Source: Lutraria lutraria
Lineage: Eukaryota; Mollusca; Bivalvia; Venerida; Mactridae
Assembly (NCBI GenBank): GCA_964023205.1
Contig: OZ026842.1
Coordinates: forward strand, 36,223,501 to 36,287,500
DNA length: 64,000 nt
Reading direction: 5' to 3'
Position numbers and translations under genes: made by a program. A model generated the notes under the pieces. That model was not told the DNA's origin. It searched no databases and saw nothing but the letters and a program-made list of their open reading frames with translations. Shown one piece after another: positions 35,798 to 47,865 of the stretch (positions are counted from its first letter, which is position 1; every line of letters starts with the position of its first letter).

Positions 35798-36705
35798 GAA
35801 AATGGAAAAGAGAGAGAAAGGAACTCCTGATGCCTGGATGGAAGCAGGAACAACATATAACGTGAGTCATGATGAATTATGTAATTTGGATACCTAAACA
35901 TCCATTGGTTATATATCAGTGTGGATACTCAAGTGCTCCAGTACAAAAAATAGCCATTTGAGGAGGCTTTGTATCAGCAAAACCTAGTGGTTTCGACTGG
36001 AAGTTTTCGGGTCGTACGTAGTTGATCATATTAAAGAAAACATCTAAAGCATCGACTGCTGAAAGCTAAGACTTTGACTATGGGTTGAATCGAGTAATGT
36101 TTCCGCCATATCACTGTTTATGCTTGTCAAATAAATATTGCCTTTTTTCATTTGTTTCTCCGTATTTAAAAAAAGATTTTAGGGCGAAATTTGTAAGGAG
36201 TCGGCCGCGAAATTTTAGACCAACAATTGTTTAAAGGATGTACTTCTAAGATGAGAATGACTTTCTGCATTTTACTATAATTATGTACTACAAGAGCCCA
36301 AAACGTACTGACAAAACTAGAATCATTTTACATTGATACACCCCTCAAACCAGGGTATGCCCTTGGCCAGGGTCTTTAGGAAGGTACATTGTAGTATGTT
36401 GGAGATCGAGGGACCTTTTCTCTAGGAATTAGCTTTTTATCTATATCCAGTTTAAATCTGAGCAGCAGAATATAAATGTTTTGTATAAGCAGATTCGGCG
36501 TGTACCTCAACAGTCTGAACTTCAAACTGGCCCAGCTCCATTTTCACACGAAATTCCAGCACTATTAGAGAGAGGGTCTTGTGATTACAGAATTAAAATA
36601 TCAATGGCCGAGGCACGAAAGGGGAAAGGTAAAAATCTAAGCTGTTTGAGATCTTTGCTATGGTTAACGTGACACGCCCGTTTAGGAGTAGCATAATTAT
36701 AAATT

Positions 36706-36881
36706 CAGAACAATCTCTCCAGAGCGGCTCTGTTTTGAGCAACGACCTCCCTTTAACAACAGCATGGTTTTGTCCCTCCGCATGATTTAACTATTAATTT
36801 AACCTCTTTAGACCAACGACTCTTCAACAACAACATTATTGTGCTACTCCCAAAGGGTGTTGCTTTGGAAAGGTGGCACTG
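36706..36881. mobile_element. Foldback MITE (CAGTGCAACCTCTCC family), intron 2
   Basis: The left end 'cagaacaatctctccagagc' and right end 'gctttggaaaggtggcactg' are imperfect inverted repeats, with an internal inverted copy. TA follows the right end. Relatives at 40549-40724 and 56120-56224. Confidence 0.5.
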
Positions 36882-37612
36882 TAATCAAAAAACACCAAGA
36901 AGTAAAATTATACAGTACATAAATAATTTTATTATACGTTCAAGTAATGGAAACGACGTTTGCCATTGCTATTTACACTAAAAGCTCTTATTTAAGTTAG
37001 ATTAGATGAATTCCACATGTACCTCATTCGATTCCAATGTACCTGTGTAAAACACATCGCATACGTATAAGCTGAAAGCTCAAATCTTCATCACTAAAAT
37101 TCATGTAACATTTACAATACGATATACTTCACTTATATGTGAAGACTGACTAGTTACAAATGTAATCATTAGAATAAGTTTAAATTTCACTTTCAGCGCC
37201 TAGAAAGGTTCGGATATATGCTGGTGGTGTATATGACATGTTCCATTCAGGGCATGCGAGACATCTGATGCAAGCGAAGATGGCGTGCCCCAACACTTAC
37301 CTTATAGTAGGAGGTATATCTTCATTTTCAATACAAATCTGAGCAGCGTGGATCAATCTCGGCTGAGACAAAGTGTACACCCATGTCTAGTGCTACACAC
37401 GTCAGCCTGTTCAAAATCGCGCTTTGAATACTGGGAAAGGATTGTATTATTAACCTCTCAGCCGCAGCGAAAACAATATCATGCTATTATCTGTTGCTTA
37501 TATACCAACATACATGTACCTACAGTGCAGAGTCTTTATCTGGTCAATTTATTATTAAACAGCGTGATTATCAACGCTATACAATATGCACAAGGTAGGT
37601 TACCATCCTTAA

Positions 37613-38192
37613 AGGGCCTGTCATACTACAGCGTATTAGGCCAACGCGTGCGGAACGTGTTAGATTTTGTCTAATACGCTGGCGAACGTCCGAAACATCG
37701 AAGAGAAGCCGCCTGTCAGACTTTCAGACGCACATATAGCGTTTGTCGAACGTGTTTAACTGAGTAACGACCGAGAAACGTTTTCATAACTTACGCCTAG
37801 CGAATACAGAATTCAAGGTATTTTTGACAGCGTGACTGTGCTCAACATTCTTGACGAGTGAAGAACGCGTGTGTAACCTGTCCAAACGTATTGGTAGCGA
37901 ATTAGAGCAATATTCATATACATTTTTTTGTATTTCAAACTCCCGCCGCCTCCTGAGCCAAGACCTGGCGTGTCCAGTCTGTCCTTTTCATTCTTCTACT
38001 CCTAGTTCGATATACAACATACTGTACAAGGTTTAAAAGATTTTGCTGGTGTGCGAGCGTGCCAATACTTCGACCCGTGTGTGAGCCTGCTTTCAAATTA
38101 CATAAAACGAATCTCTAGCGAGTACGACGACCATCAGCATATTCTAACACGTCGGCATACGTTGGGCCAATGCGTTGTAGTGTGACAGCACC
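37613..38192. mobile_element. 580-bp MITE flanked by TTAA, intron 3
   Basis: The ends read AGGGCCTGTCATACTACAGC and, on the other strand, GGTGCTGTCACACTACAACG, and similarity continues about 50 bp inward ('ggccaacgcgtgcgga' against 'ggcccaacgtatgccga'). TTAA flanks both sides (37609-37612 and 38193-38196), as for piggyBac-type insertion. It is CpG-richer than its surroundings. It lies in intron 3 of the plus-strand PCYT1-like gene. Confidence 0.65.
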
Positions 38193-40548
38193 TTAACAGC
38201 ACATGTGAGGCAAGTTGAACTGAACTATCACACCGAAGAATGAGTAGAAAAGTTTTCCTTTGTATCTTTTACAGCATTATACGCTCACTTTGTTAATGTA
38301 GTTAATGTTTGTCAAAGCTTTAAGCAGCAGCTGTGTCTTTGATCAATGTATAATTATTACCCTTAATGAAATTGAGAAACGAAAGTAAAGTATATGTGTA
38401 TTATGACATCATGCAAATCAATTTCCATATAGACGTGAATAAAAATGTTATGAAAGAGTACAAAATAACCACACATACAGTGCGAAATATAAAAGTAATA
38501 TTTAATTAGTCCGACTTTGTTTGATCTCAAACTAACATGAAATCGAACGTCACTATTCTCTCGACTTTTTACCGCCGCGTATGAAGAAAAATCCTAAATA
38601 TGATAGTGATGCGTCTTGGGATAGAGGCTAGTGTTAGCTCGATGGTTCCCGCATTTATATACGACCTGCAGAAATGAAAAAAAACAGCTTTCTGGCAAGC
38701 AGAAATTTCTTTAAATCGTCTATATGTTAGCCATGGTGAAGTCGTTTGTTTTTCTCCTCTTGTACCGAGTTCAAATCTGTGTTCGTAAGACCCTTTTATT
38801 GACCATAGATTCATACGAGGCCTTTTATCAGGTGACTTCACATTTACAAAAAATACGAAAATACGACATGGCATAAATCAGCCACCATAGTATTGTGTTC
38901 AAACGTCTTCAGGGGAACGCTGATCAGAGATACACGGGGTTAGTTTATGGATAATCTATTATATCAATGGTGCAAGAGCATGTTTTAGCCGACCAGGAAT
39001 ATCGTATATAAGATACATTATGACTACTAAATGGTGTACAATTATTCTGAAAGTGTTATGACCGTGTTTGGAACGAGCTTGCATAGCAAAAAGTCATTGT
39101 ACCAAGCAATTAAAAAGTACACCATTGTGTCAGCAAATCAGTCATTGCAGACCCAGTAAAATATATCTATCAAAATTAATCGAGTATCAAAGAACAAAAA
39201 TGTCTTTTGAAGAAGTAACCGATGCGAATTGATTTTATAACAGTATGCAGTGAAGAGTTGTCTCACAAATTGAAAAGGCTTACTGTGATGAATAACGCAG
39301 AGCGTAATGAGGCAGTAAGACATTGTAGATATGTGGACGAAGTGGTGACTGATGCTCCAAGGGTGCCAACAAAGGAGTTCCTAGCATACCATAAGGTAGA
39401 TACATGTAGATACATTGTAATTGAAACCTCGTCGTTTGTCATTAGTTTTCAGTAAAAGCCCACTAAATGCGAACACGTCTCCCACTAAGGCCTGCCTCTG
39501 ATATATCACAGGGCCACCATGGAAAGTATCCCCATGTACATTATGTGTCATCCTTTGGGATACAGTTAAAATATATTGATATGTGCAGGATTATGGCGTG
39601 AAGTTGCAATCTGAATTGTTTGTATTGTCTAGTCAGAGCCAGTGCGAACATCTCGAGGTTTAAAAGAATATCATAACACATACCATTGAAAGGATATATG
39701 CGTGTCCAATTAACTATCGCCAATTACATGTATACATGAAACAGTAAAATCCTTCAGAACTGAAGCCTCTACGGATTTAGTCGAAAATTCAGTTTTCTTT
39801 AGACAATAATGACTTACATACAGACTACATGCAATATTTAGTCTCTTTATGATATAAAAATACATCAGCTTGCATTGTATCCTATAGAATGCATGTTGAT
39901 AAAATTTGCATTACAATACATGTATGTAATTTGTTTGTTTTCCTGGTATACAAAGTATATCTTTTATGAAAAAAAAAACAAACTAAAACTTAATATTCTA
40001 GGGAATCGCAAAATATGAACAGAGAATATTAGACAGAAACATTGTTGTGTAGCCTACTGCATTTTGTATATGTTAGTCCGTGCAGGGTGGGGTTTGAGTT
40101 GGTGGCTTTAAGAAGATTTGCTGATTTTTGGAAACTGAACCGGATAGTTCAGCTTTCCATAGCCATCACTCGCTCGGCGCGCATGAATCTTGATGCGAGC
40201 CAATGTACTACGCAATTTTCTACATCCGCCATGAAATTGTTAAACTACATGTAGTTCCTGTTCCATGTTGAAGTACAAGACTAAGTAAGTTCAGTTTCCA
40301 TGAGTACTATCAGTACTTTGATTTGTATAATAATTATGTGTTTTTAAGGAATCTTTTTCTCAACTATAATTTGTTTCAGTTCATAAAAAAATTGTTTACA
40401 GATTGACTTTACTGCGCATGACGACACAGAAGAAGGTACGGATGACGTATACAATCACGTAGAATCCAGACGGACGTAAGCTGTGTTAAATCTGTGTTAT
40501 TAACACTGCTTTTATTTAATTAAAGTCTGTTTGAAAGATATTTACCTA

Positions 40549-40724
40549 CACTGCAACCTCTGTAGAGCAACACCCTGAGGGAGCTGCAAATATTGGCTGT
40601 TGTTTAGAGGTTGTTGCTCTACAGAGGTTAAATTTATTGTAAATATCAGCTTAGAGAAATTTGGAAGGTGTTGTAATAGAGAGGTTGTTGCTGTACTGAG
40701 GACTGCTCGGGAGAGGTTGTACTG
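40549..40724. mobile_element. Foldback MITE, intron 5
   Basis: Left 'cactgcaacctctgtagagc', right 'gctcgggagaggttgtactg', with internal inverted 'gttgctctacagaggtt'. TA precedes the left end. It starts 74 bases after exon 5 of the PCYT1-like gene. Confidence 0.55.
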
Positions 40725-40787
40725 TGTATTAATTTACATCTCATAAGCATCCCCCGTCATAGCATCCGGTGAAGTATTTTTTATTAT

Positions 40788-41019
40788 CGAGTTTTACGCC
40801 CCTTTTCAACAGTCAGAGTCATATGAGGCGGGCAGTTCAGCTAAACATCGTTCCTGGGAAGAACCAGTACTAGACTCCTATCCTCCGTAAACAACTGACT
40901 ACATTCTCACATAAATTGACATGGTCGGTAGCGGGGCTTGAACCCACGACCCTTTGTCAGTGAGAGGTTACAGTGATTTGAAGTCAGTGACCTTAGCAAC
41001 TCGACCACGGAGGCGGGCC
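40788..41019 (-). mobile_element. SINE, full length, minus orientation
   Basis: The reverse complement starts 'gcctccgtggtcgagttgct' (A box), has a B box 'cgtgggttcaagcccc', then the core 'ggaggataggagtctagtac' and 'tggttcttcccaggaacgat', and ends 'gttgaaaaggggcgtaaaac'. Same family as 45440-45657 and 60357-60586. It lies in intron 5 of the PCYT1-like gene. Confidence 0.75.
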
Positions 41020-41404
41020 AATCGTGAGGTATTACTCACTCAAAGTCCTTCTTTGCTTCAATGAACATACCGAATTTAGTTAAATATGGAACTAACGAAG
41101 CAACTCCTCGGCGTCTGTCTAAAGAAAGTGTCTCGGACATAAAAGGCAGGCCGCTATATTGTTGTTGTTGTTCACGGGATACTTTCTACCATGACTGACC
41201 CTGGGAATCCAACAATGGAAACAACTTGTTTCTCCTTCCATTGGGAACGCCCATTTTGAAAATTGCGAATGATAAACCCATTTGAAAGTATGCCATTCTG
41301 AAAATTATTCTTGAAAGCGAATGCCTGGTCTTGAAAAAGTAGTGACCGGAAACTTATGTACGAGGCGTACTTCTCAGTTACAGATATGCCCGAGTAGTTA
41401 CTAT

Positions 41405-41565
41405 CACAGGTGGCTGTATCAACAGGTGGCTGTATCAGTGTTCGGGCCACATACACAAACAATCCCGTCACTGAGCTTATATTACTATCAAGGTGAAAAG
41501 CCTACTATATATAAGCTCAGTGACGGGATTTTTTGATGAACCAAACACTAATACAGACACCTGTG
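41405..41565. mobile_element. hAT-like MITE, 161 bp, intron 5
   Basis: Same family as 24414-24585: CACAGGTGGC start, CACCTGTG end, and an inner hairpin with 'cccgtcactgagcttatatt' and 'ataagctcagtgacggga'. The flanks are GTTACTAT (41397-41404) and GTTACGAT (41566-41573), an 8-bp target duplication with one change. The left terminus has 'acaggtggctgtatca' duplicated in tandem. Confidence 0.75.
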
Positions 41566-42301
41566 GTTACGATTGCTATTGTTTTGTGTCCTGAGAATGA
41601 ATTCTCATTAACCGCTATTTCTCAAAAGCCTTCGGCAGAATCATACTTAGTGAACATTTTCTCTGTCCTTGGTAAAGGTTTTTTGTGACACATAGAACAG
41701 AAGGTATTTCAACGACTGATGTAATCGGTAGGATCATCAAAGACTATGATGTATATGTAAGACGAAACTTAAACCGTGGATATAGTGCGAAAGAATTGAA
41801 TATTGGATTCATGCAGGTAAATCATATTACATCGTACATGTATGCTTGCTGGAATGACGAAACATATATAAAAAATATTAATACATAGGAATAGAATGGT
41901 GCAATTAAAACCGCAAATTTAGACTACAAAAAATGTTTGTAAACATACTCGTGCAACGTATTTAAGTTGTTCCCCTGTTGCAACAATTCGCTTAACATTT
42001 TGAACAGTCCAGTTAGGTAAGTTGTGAAATCAATATAATGTGGCGGGAAATGAAGTCACGAAACCGCTCCCAACTTTCGTTTTTACTGAATGGATATATT
42101 TAATTGAACGGTCATACTTTTTGCTAATATCCTCAGTTTTTTCTTGGTATGTGCATGTCTTTTCCCAGATTTGAGGGGATATACATGTCCGCATTTAGTG
42201 TCATTACTTGTCTTGGAGTTTCAGGGATTCTACATTTTCCCTTGTATATCTTGGAATTTCGTTTACAACATATAATGATAGATACTTAATATAATCTCTA
42301 G

Positions 42302-42458
42302 GAGAAGACAATTCGATTAACAGAGAAGGTGGGTAAATTAAAAGACAAAGGATGTGAATGGAAAGACAAAAGGAAAGGAATGGCTTGATAACTGGCAGGA
42401 AAGGTCCAACGAGTTCATCGAGCATTTTCTTTCGTTTTTTGGAGCTGAAGGCAGACTA
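42302..42458 (+). pseudogene. Frameshifted membrane-binding exon of PCYT1-like gene
   Basis: The exon encodes 'EKTIRLTEKVGKLKDKG' then 'EWKDK'. One additional A in the AAAA at 42368-42371, compared with AAA in the minus-strand paralogue, shifts the frame to 'RKGMA' and stop TGA at 42386-42388. In the shifted-back frame the conserved amphipathic sequence continues to the donor gttagt. In CCT this segment forms the lipid-sensing amphipathic helix, so a product ending here would lack regulated membrane binding. Confidence 0.85.
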
Positions 42459-43050
42459 GTTAGTTATTTTGCTTTTTTTTTGCTTTTCCGTGCACAGTTT
42501 ATATAATAATGTGAAATAATTCCGGATTATAAATTAGTTTTATTATATTATATACAAAGACCTATACCATGGCGACATCAACAGCTAGTCTCCATAACTG
42601 CAATATTACTGTCGAGCACGACACTTAGTATTATATAGCATTTTTAAAATCGTAACATAAAGTATTCTAAAAGGTTGATTACCTGCGTATTCATATTCGC
42701 AAATGTTTGTGTTACAACCTAGTAAACACTCGGATACTGGAAGAATGTCGACAGGCGACCCTAAAATGTTACTACATCAAACCGATGTCAAATCGATATT
42801 TAGAGACATGTTAAAGTACATTCAATTTAGTCTTGTGATTACACATGCAAATAAAAGTATGATGATGCTCTTTCAGAGTCGATGGATGAAAAAAGCAATT
42901 TCACCAACCATGGTAACGCAGGAAGAGAATACATCATCTTGTTCCGACGTAATACATGAAGGTCAAATTAGACCTGTTTCCAGTGAGGTTGCAAATGATT
43001 TGCAGTTTAGCGACAGTTCTGACGATGACTCCCATGTGGGTGAATTTTAA

Positions 43051-43180
43051 ACTGATGCGGCAGCGCAGTCATGAGTGATAATAGATGTTACGGGATTATT
43101 TATTATACACGTAAATGTACGCCAGTCTCCTTATAATTGTATGACTGTGTAATACTAGTACCTTATTTGAATAAACGATA
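43051..43180 (+). terminator. 3' UTR and poly(A) signal of PCYT1-like gene
   Basis: The stop codon ends at 43050. AATAAA occurs at 43170-43175 ('ttgaataaacgata'), about 120 bases downstream and followed by T/G-rich sequence, a credible cleavage region. Confidence 0.5.
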
Positions 43181-45439
43181 TGTTTGTTCATTCAAGTATT
43201 CTATAAACTGTGTTTGTCATTCATACACCCTGTATATAAATGAAAAAGATGAGTTAAACCAGAGACGTCAAAATACAATTATTATAAGTCTCTGGTTGTA
43301 CTTCGTTCAGTATTACAAGTTGATATGATTTTATTACTCTCAAGTCTGCTTTATTGAATAAACCATTCACAATAATGTATGACTTATTCATTATCAGAAA
43401 AGTGACATGTTGTGTGCGACATGTGTAGGTATAAGTTTGCCACGTGTAGATGTATGTATACAAGAGTGCCATGAGGACCCTACAGTCCTTCATTAATATT
43501 TTGGGGAACATGTATTAAGTAACTTCGATGCGATATATGCGTTGTGAAACACAAAATTGAGGACTTTTTGAAGACCAACGTAATGTCTTATGTTAGGGAA
43601 AAATACATATTTTTTTCAAGTTTGCTAGGACCTAAAAATGGTATAAAAGGGGCCAGCCCTTTAATCGCTCACCAGAGAACAGATTGTGACTACTTTCACT
43701 TTCATCTATGATTTGGTGAGCCGAACACTGCCAGACCACAGAAACCATTTTTAAAAAAGATTAAGTGTAGATAATTTATCAACATCATGCTAAATCTTTG
43801 GAACATATTGTTCAATTAATCCTACGTAAGCCTTTGTAAAATCTGAGACTTAGATTACGTAATATGTATGTCTCTGGTGAAATCAAGTTATCCCTGGGGG
43901 AGAGTCGATTTTGACCCTCGGAACATGAATCAAACAAGCATGGTACTGGTTCACTACTCAAAGTAACATACCAAGTACCTAAAAGCTCTAATCCTAGCAA
44001 TTTTGGAGAAGATTTTAACATCTGAATGTCTCAGCTTTTAGTAGAATCGCGTAAAAAGGGCACAACTGGTGTAAGTTTTGCCACAAATATATGTTTGAGA
44101 CAAAATATATCATAACCAGTGGCGTAGCTTGTCCTCTAATAATGTGTAGGCACCTATCTAAGGGCGTCCGGGGCATCTTTTCACCGCAGATTGCCGGAGA
44201 CGCATTCTGCAGCATGGTCCGGTGTGCTATAGCCTAACATAGTTTAATATGAAGATTTTGCAGTTTTTCCCTGATAGATTTATTCATTTTGGTTTTCTAT
44301 TATCAAATGATTTTTCATGAAAGTTGCAAACGTTTAGTAAGATCTGCATTCAAAGGTCATTCTTACTACTGTCCCCCATTACCTTGATATCTAAGGGAAA
44401 CAACTCGAACTGACTTTTGAATACAAAATAAATTTTCCCACGGTCCTCAGACGCATCTTTACATAATATAGTTTTTGTGATTATAATCAGCTAAATAAAT
44501 GTTTGACTTTTAGATAGGAATATAAGTAAGGATGTTAAATTAATGATTTGAGGCAGAAAAATAGGAAAATAAAGTCAGAATCACATTTTGTGGTTTTTAA
44601 TAAGGGAGATAATTTAAAAGTAGTGGTATGGTAAATTGGAGCAAAATTCTCCGTAATCTGAAAATATTTTCTTCTATATTTTTTAGATTCTTTGTCTTAG
44701 GATGATATTAATTTCATATTTATATCGAGTTATCTTTAAATAGTCTATACAAACACAAAAAATATCGAATTTCAGAATTTGAACAATATTATAAGTATTT
44801 GGGTTAAAGTTATCACAGTTCTTTTCATATTCTGTTTTCATTTTCTATTTATAAATATTGTTCTATCGCGGCAAACAAAGTTTGAGAGGGCGTAAATTTG
44901 AGTAACTTTGTGGGTGGGTGGGATGATTGATTGGTTGGTCGGTCCCTGTGAATCACTGGGCATGAAAATTGTGTCTTGCACGCCAACACTTCATGGTGAT
45001 AATATATATTTAAAGTTTCATTACAATCGCTTAAGGAATGTGGAAGCAGTTCGCTCCACAACCTTGTGATACTGTATGCGGACTAACCAACCGACCGACC
45101 AAGAGTAACTATAAAAACATGCATTTGAGTATCAGATGGAAACTGAAGGAGACTTGATTAACCTGTCTTAGAGATACTTTGCCGGCAATGACAGTGATGT
45201 ATGTGAATAATACGTGATGACAACACTGGATAGAGATTGCTACCCACCTTATTTTTTGGCCACACCTGATTTCTTCAGCATCATTGAACATCAATTTTTT
45301 TAAACATAATGAAATTAAATCTTCTCAAATAAATCACTTCAATACAAAACCATTAAGATTAGAGCTTCCTGTCTGTTGTCAAGTTACAACCTTGTAACTC
45401 AGTTATCAGATTGGTGAACAACATTTGTCCAGTAGGAAC
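43181..45439. other. Convergent intergenic region, no gene seen
   Basis: Between the two tail-to-tail PCYT1 genes. 43640-43735 has 'tttaatcgctcaccagagaa' and 'ggtgagccgaac', like a fragment of the pearl/Helentron-like repeat. No exon recognised. Confidence 0.4.
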
Positions 45440-45657
45440 CTGCCTCCATGGTCGAGTGGTTAAGGTTGCTGACCTTAAATCACTGTAACCTCTTCACTGA
45501 TACAGGGTCATGGGTTCAAGCCACGCTATCGACCATGTCTCCTTGTGTGAGAAAGTAGGCAACTGCTTATGGGGGATTGAGTCTAGTACTTGTTCATACC
45601 AGGAACGATGGTAAGGTGAACTGTTCCTGACTGTTGAAAAGGTGCATAAAACATCAA
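45440..45657 (+). mobile_element. SINE, full length
   Basis: 'cctccatggtcgagtggtta' (A box), a long variable-arm-like stretch, 'catgggttcaagccacg' (B box), then core 'gagtctagtacttgttcata' and 'ccaggaacgatggtaaggtg', ending 'gttgaaaaggtgcataaaac'. The head looks Ser/Leu-tRNA-like because of its long arm. Confidence 0.75.
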
Positions 45658-47140
45658 GTGTTTCATCCAACAGCATATATGGATTTCACTGTATATAGAA
45701 TGCCTGTCATGTGCTACATTTCTTATTCTATCGAATATTCTCAAACATTATGTTATATAAACTCATTGACTTATGTACTCGTCTATAGGCTTTGAGTACA
45801 GTTTTAAGTCTTGAGCACAGTGCTCATTGACCTATGAATATTGGATTTGAGTACAGGCTCTGTTCTCCAGTTCCCAGGCTAGCTGCTTGAGCAATGTGCT
45901 GTTTGACTTGTGAATATAAAATTTGAGTACAGAGTCTGTTCTCGAGTTCCCAGCCTTGAGCACTTTGTTGTTGACCTATAAAATATGGGATTTGAGTACA
46001 GACTCTATTCTCAAGTTTCTAGCCTTGAACAATATACTTTGCTAAATAAATTAAAATACAACAGCAACACATTGTTAATAAAAAACATAATCTTTATTAA
46101 CCCTGTTTGTCATACAAAAACAAGTTAGATCCAAGTCTAGGAATTCTAAACATACAATAAATACATGGATGAAATGTATGACTCTTATACTGCCAGAATC
46201 AATTAAACTTCACTTTTAGACCACTTCAATAATACGACCACCTGTTATAAAAGCCATTAAATTGTTTTTGTCAGTCATGGGGTTACTTAGGGAAGTTTTA
46301 ATGCACATAATACATGTACAAACCTAATTTTACTCATGGCCTTAAAAGAACAGTACAAATCATTTGTATTGTATTAAGACCATATAATTCCTACCTTTAT
46401 CTAGAAAATATTAAAATTTTATATTTTTAGATAAAAATATTTTACAATTCTTCAATTTATTAAATTAACATTCAATCGAAAAGCAGATATTTATTTTATC
46501 ACAGAATATTTGGATATGACATTTATATTCAAATAATTAACAAAAAATATCTACTCAAGCCAAACAAATTCAAATGACAATAATATTTGTGTTATATATA
46601 AAGCAAGATAAACTATTGCTTAGATATATTGAGGCAAGCAAGCAGTTTCTAAAGTAATGAAGGAATAAAACAAGACGCTGCATTTAATAAATGCATGTTC
46701 TCCAGATGGCATACTTGATAATATGGTAAAATCTACTGAACTTTGTTCGGACAAATAGACAGACTAGGTAAACACTGTAAACAAGAAACAGACACAAATA
46801 TGCATTTCAATTAACAGGAGAAGATAATATGGAAACTTTGAAGTGGGGCAATGTGGTCGAACATTTTTTGTTGAAGCAGGGGCCATGATTCAAAGTCCAA
46901 GGGGTGATTTCACTGTTTAGTAAACATGATGAGATACTAAACCCATAAACGTTTTGACCAAGTTTTCATAGGCTTAGATTGACATGACATGTATATGGCA
47001 CAGTTAACAGTACATAGAGACACTAAGTAAATGAAATGATCTTAATGAAACTATATACAAGTACAGAACAACATCACTTAGCAACCATTTCAACATTAAC
47101 ACCAGTCTATAATAATGTCCCATTTCTTTTATCTTAACCT
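45658..47140. other. No gene; diffuse repeat at 45.78-46.03 kb
   Basis: 45780-46030 holds three loose repeats of 'tttgagtacagactctgttctcaag...ttgagca' (about 85-bp period). From about 46080 on the sequence is AT-rich and could be the distal 3' UTR of the minus-strand PCYT1 gene; a minus-strand AATAAA (plus TTTATT) lies near 46093. Confidence 0.35.
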
Positions 47141-47365
47141 GATAAGGCCACCAAAAAGATTATTTGTTTTTGGTTATATGCTCATCAAAAATAGGGTAAG
47201 TAGGTTTTGGTTTGTTTTTGCTCTTGGGTTAAAAAAGGGAGAAATTGCATGTATACCATTCCTCTAGCTTACTTAAAAGTCTTGGGTTTGGGGAAAAATT
47301 AGTGTAGGTCGGATAACCTTGAACTAAATTGTTTAAAATCATCGAAAAATAAAAACAGATTTATT
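47141..47365. repeat. Dispersed element (atgctcat..aaaaat..gtagg family)
   Basis: 'tttttggttatatgctcatc' 'aaaaatagggtaagtagg' then 'aaaattagtgtaggtcggat' 'aaccttgaactaaa' is paralleled at 50680-50915 and, in part and reverse, at 31887 and 33420. Probably a MITE; ends not defined. Confidence 0.4.
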
Positions 47366-47704
47366 CGGTTTAAAAGGTGATCTTACTATTGACGTTTTAC
47401 TATATCAGAAAACACCTTTTACATCATAAACAGTATTAAATGATCACATGTTCTTGGAAACAAGAATAATTCTAACAATATTCCATTGTCATCTCTGGAA
47501 AAGTCAGAGGAGATCCAAACATTATCTTAAAATAACAAGTAGAAACTTAAATCTAAAGCTATTGTACATATGCAGTAATTAACATACTCCATTAAAATTC
47601 TTAAATACAAGTAACAACAATTCAACAATAGGTATAGGTAAGGTAACATATGTTAAAAGTAGAGAGGGAAACATGTGAACACAGTTTGTGTAATACTAAT
47701 ATAA

Positions 47705-47865
47705 AGTCTAACCTGTGTTAGAGGCTACCCCTATGTATAAAGGCCATTCTTACTAAAAGCGTCATTGATTATATAGAATAAAATGACCTCCAAATAAAAG
47801 TCACCTGTCAATAAAGGCCACATTGTGTCCTTCCCAAGGGTGGCCTTAGTTCACAGGTTTGACTG
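47705..47865. mobile_element. Foldback MITE, CAGGTTTGACTG ends
   Basis: Left 'agtctaacctgtgttagagg', right 'tagttcacaggtttgactg', inner 'aaagtcacctgtcaataaag' 'gccacattgtgtccttccca'. Same family as 1975-2113. TATA follows the right end. Confidence 0.5.

Larger units (their letters stand above)
35798..43050 (+). pseudogene. PCYT1-like paralogue, frameshifted, choline site altered
   Basis: Eight exons: 35798-35861 (ATG at 35802), 36493-36628, 37197-37313, 39244-39395, 40402-40475, 41678-41816, 42302-42458, 42877-43050. All have AG/GT borders and the same phases as the minus-strand PCYT1 gene. The catalytic core keeps '[14 protein letters not shown]' (CTP-binding HxGH), 'PNTYLIVG', 'SHKLKRLTVMN' (active-site Lys), '[10 protein letters not shown]', '[10 protein letters not shown]' and '[14 protein letters not shown]'. 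It differs at choline-site positions: ADG is AGG, APW is APR, and HDDIPY is shortened to HDDTE (exon 5 is 9 nt shorter, in frame). Exon 7 is 157 nt against 156, with an extra A in 42368-42371, giving a stop at 42386. Beyond the shift the frame resumes 'WLDNWQERSNEF', and exon 8 keeps the acidic tail 'DLQFSDSSDDD'. Exon 1 lacks the paralogue's basic run; its assignment is moderate. Young pseudogene or altered enzyme truncated in its membrane-binding domain. Confidence 0.85.

Noticed and set aside
37285..37674. 129-codon plus-strand frame
   Set aside because: Starts inside PCYT1-like exon 3 in the wrong frame and runs through the intron into a MITE.
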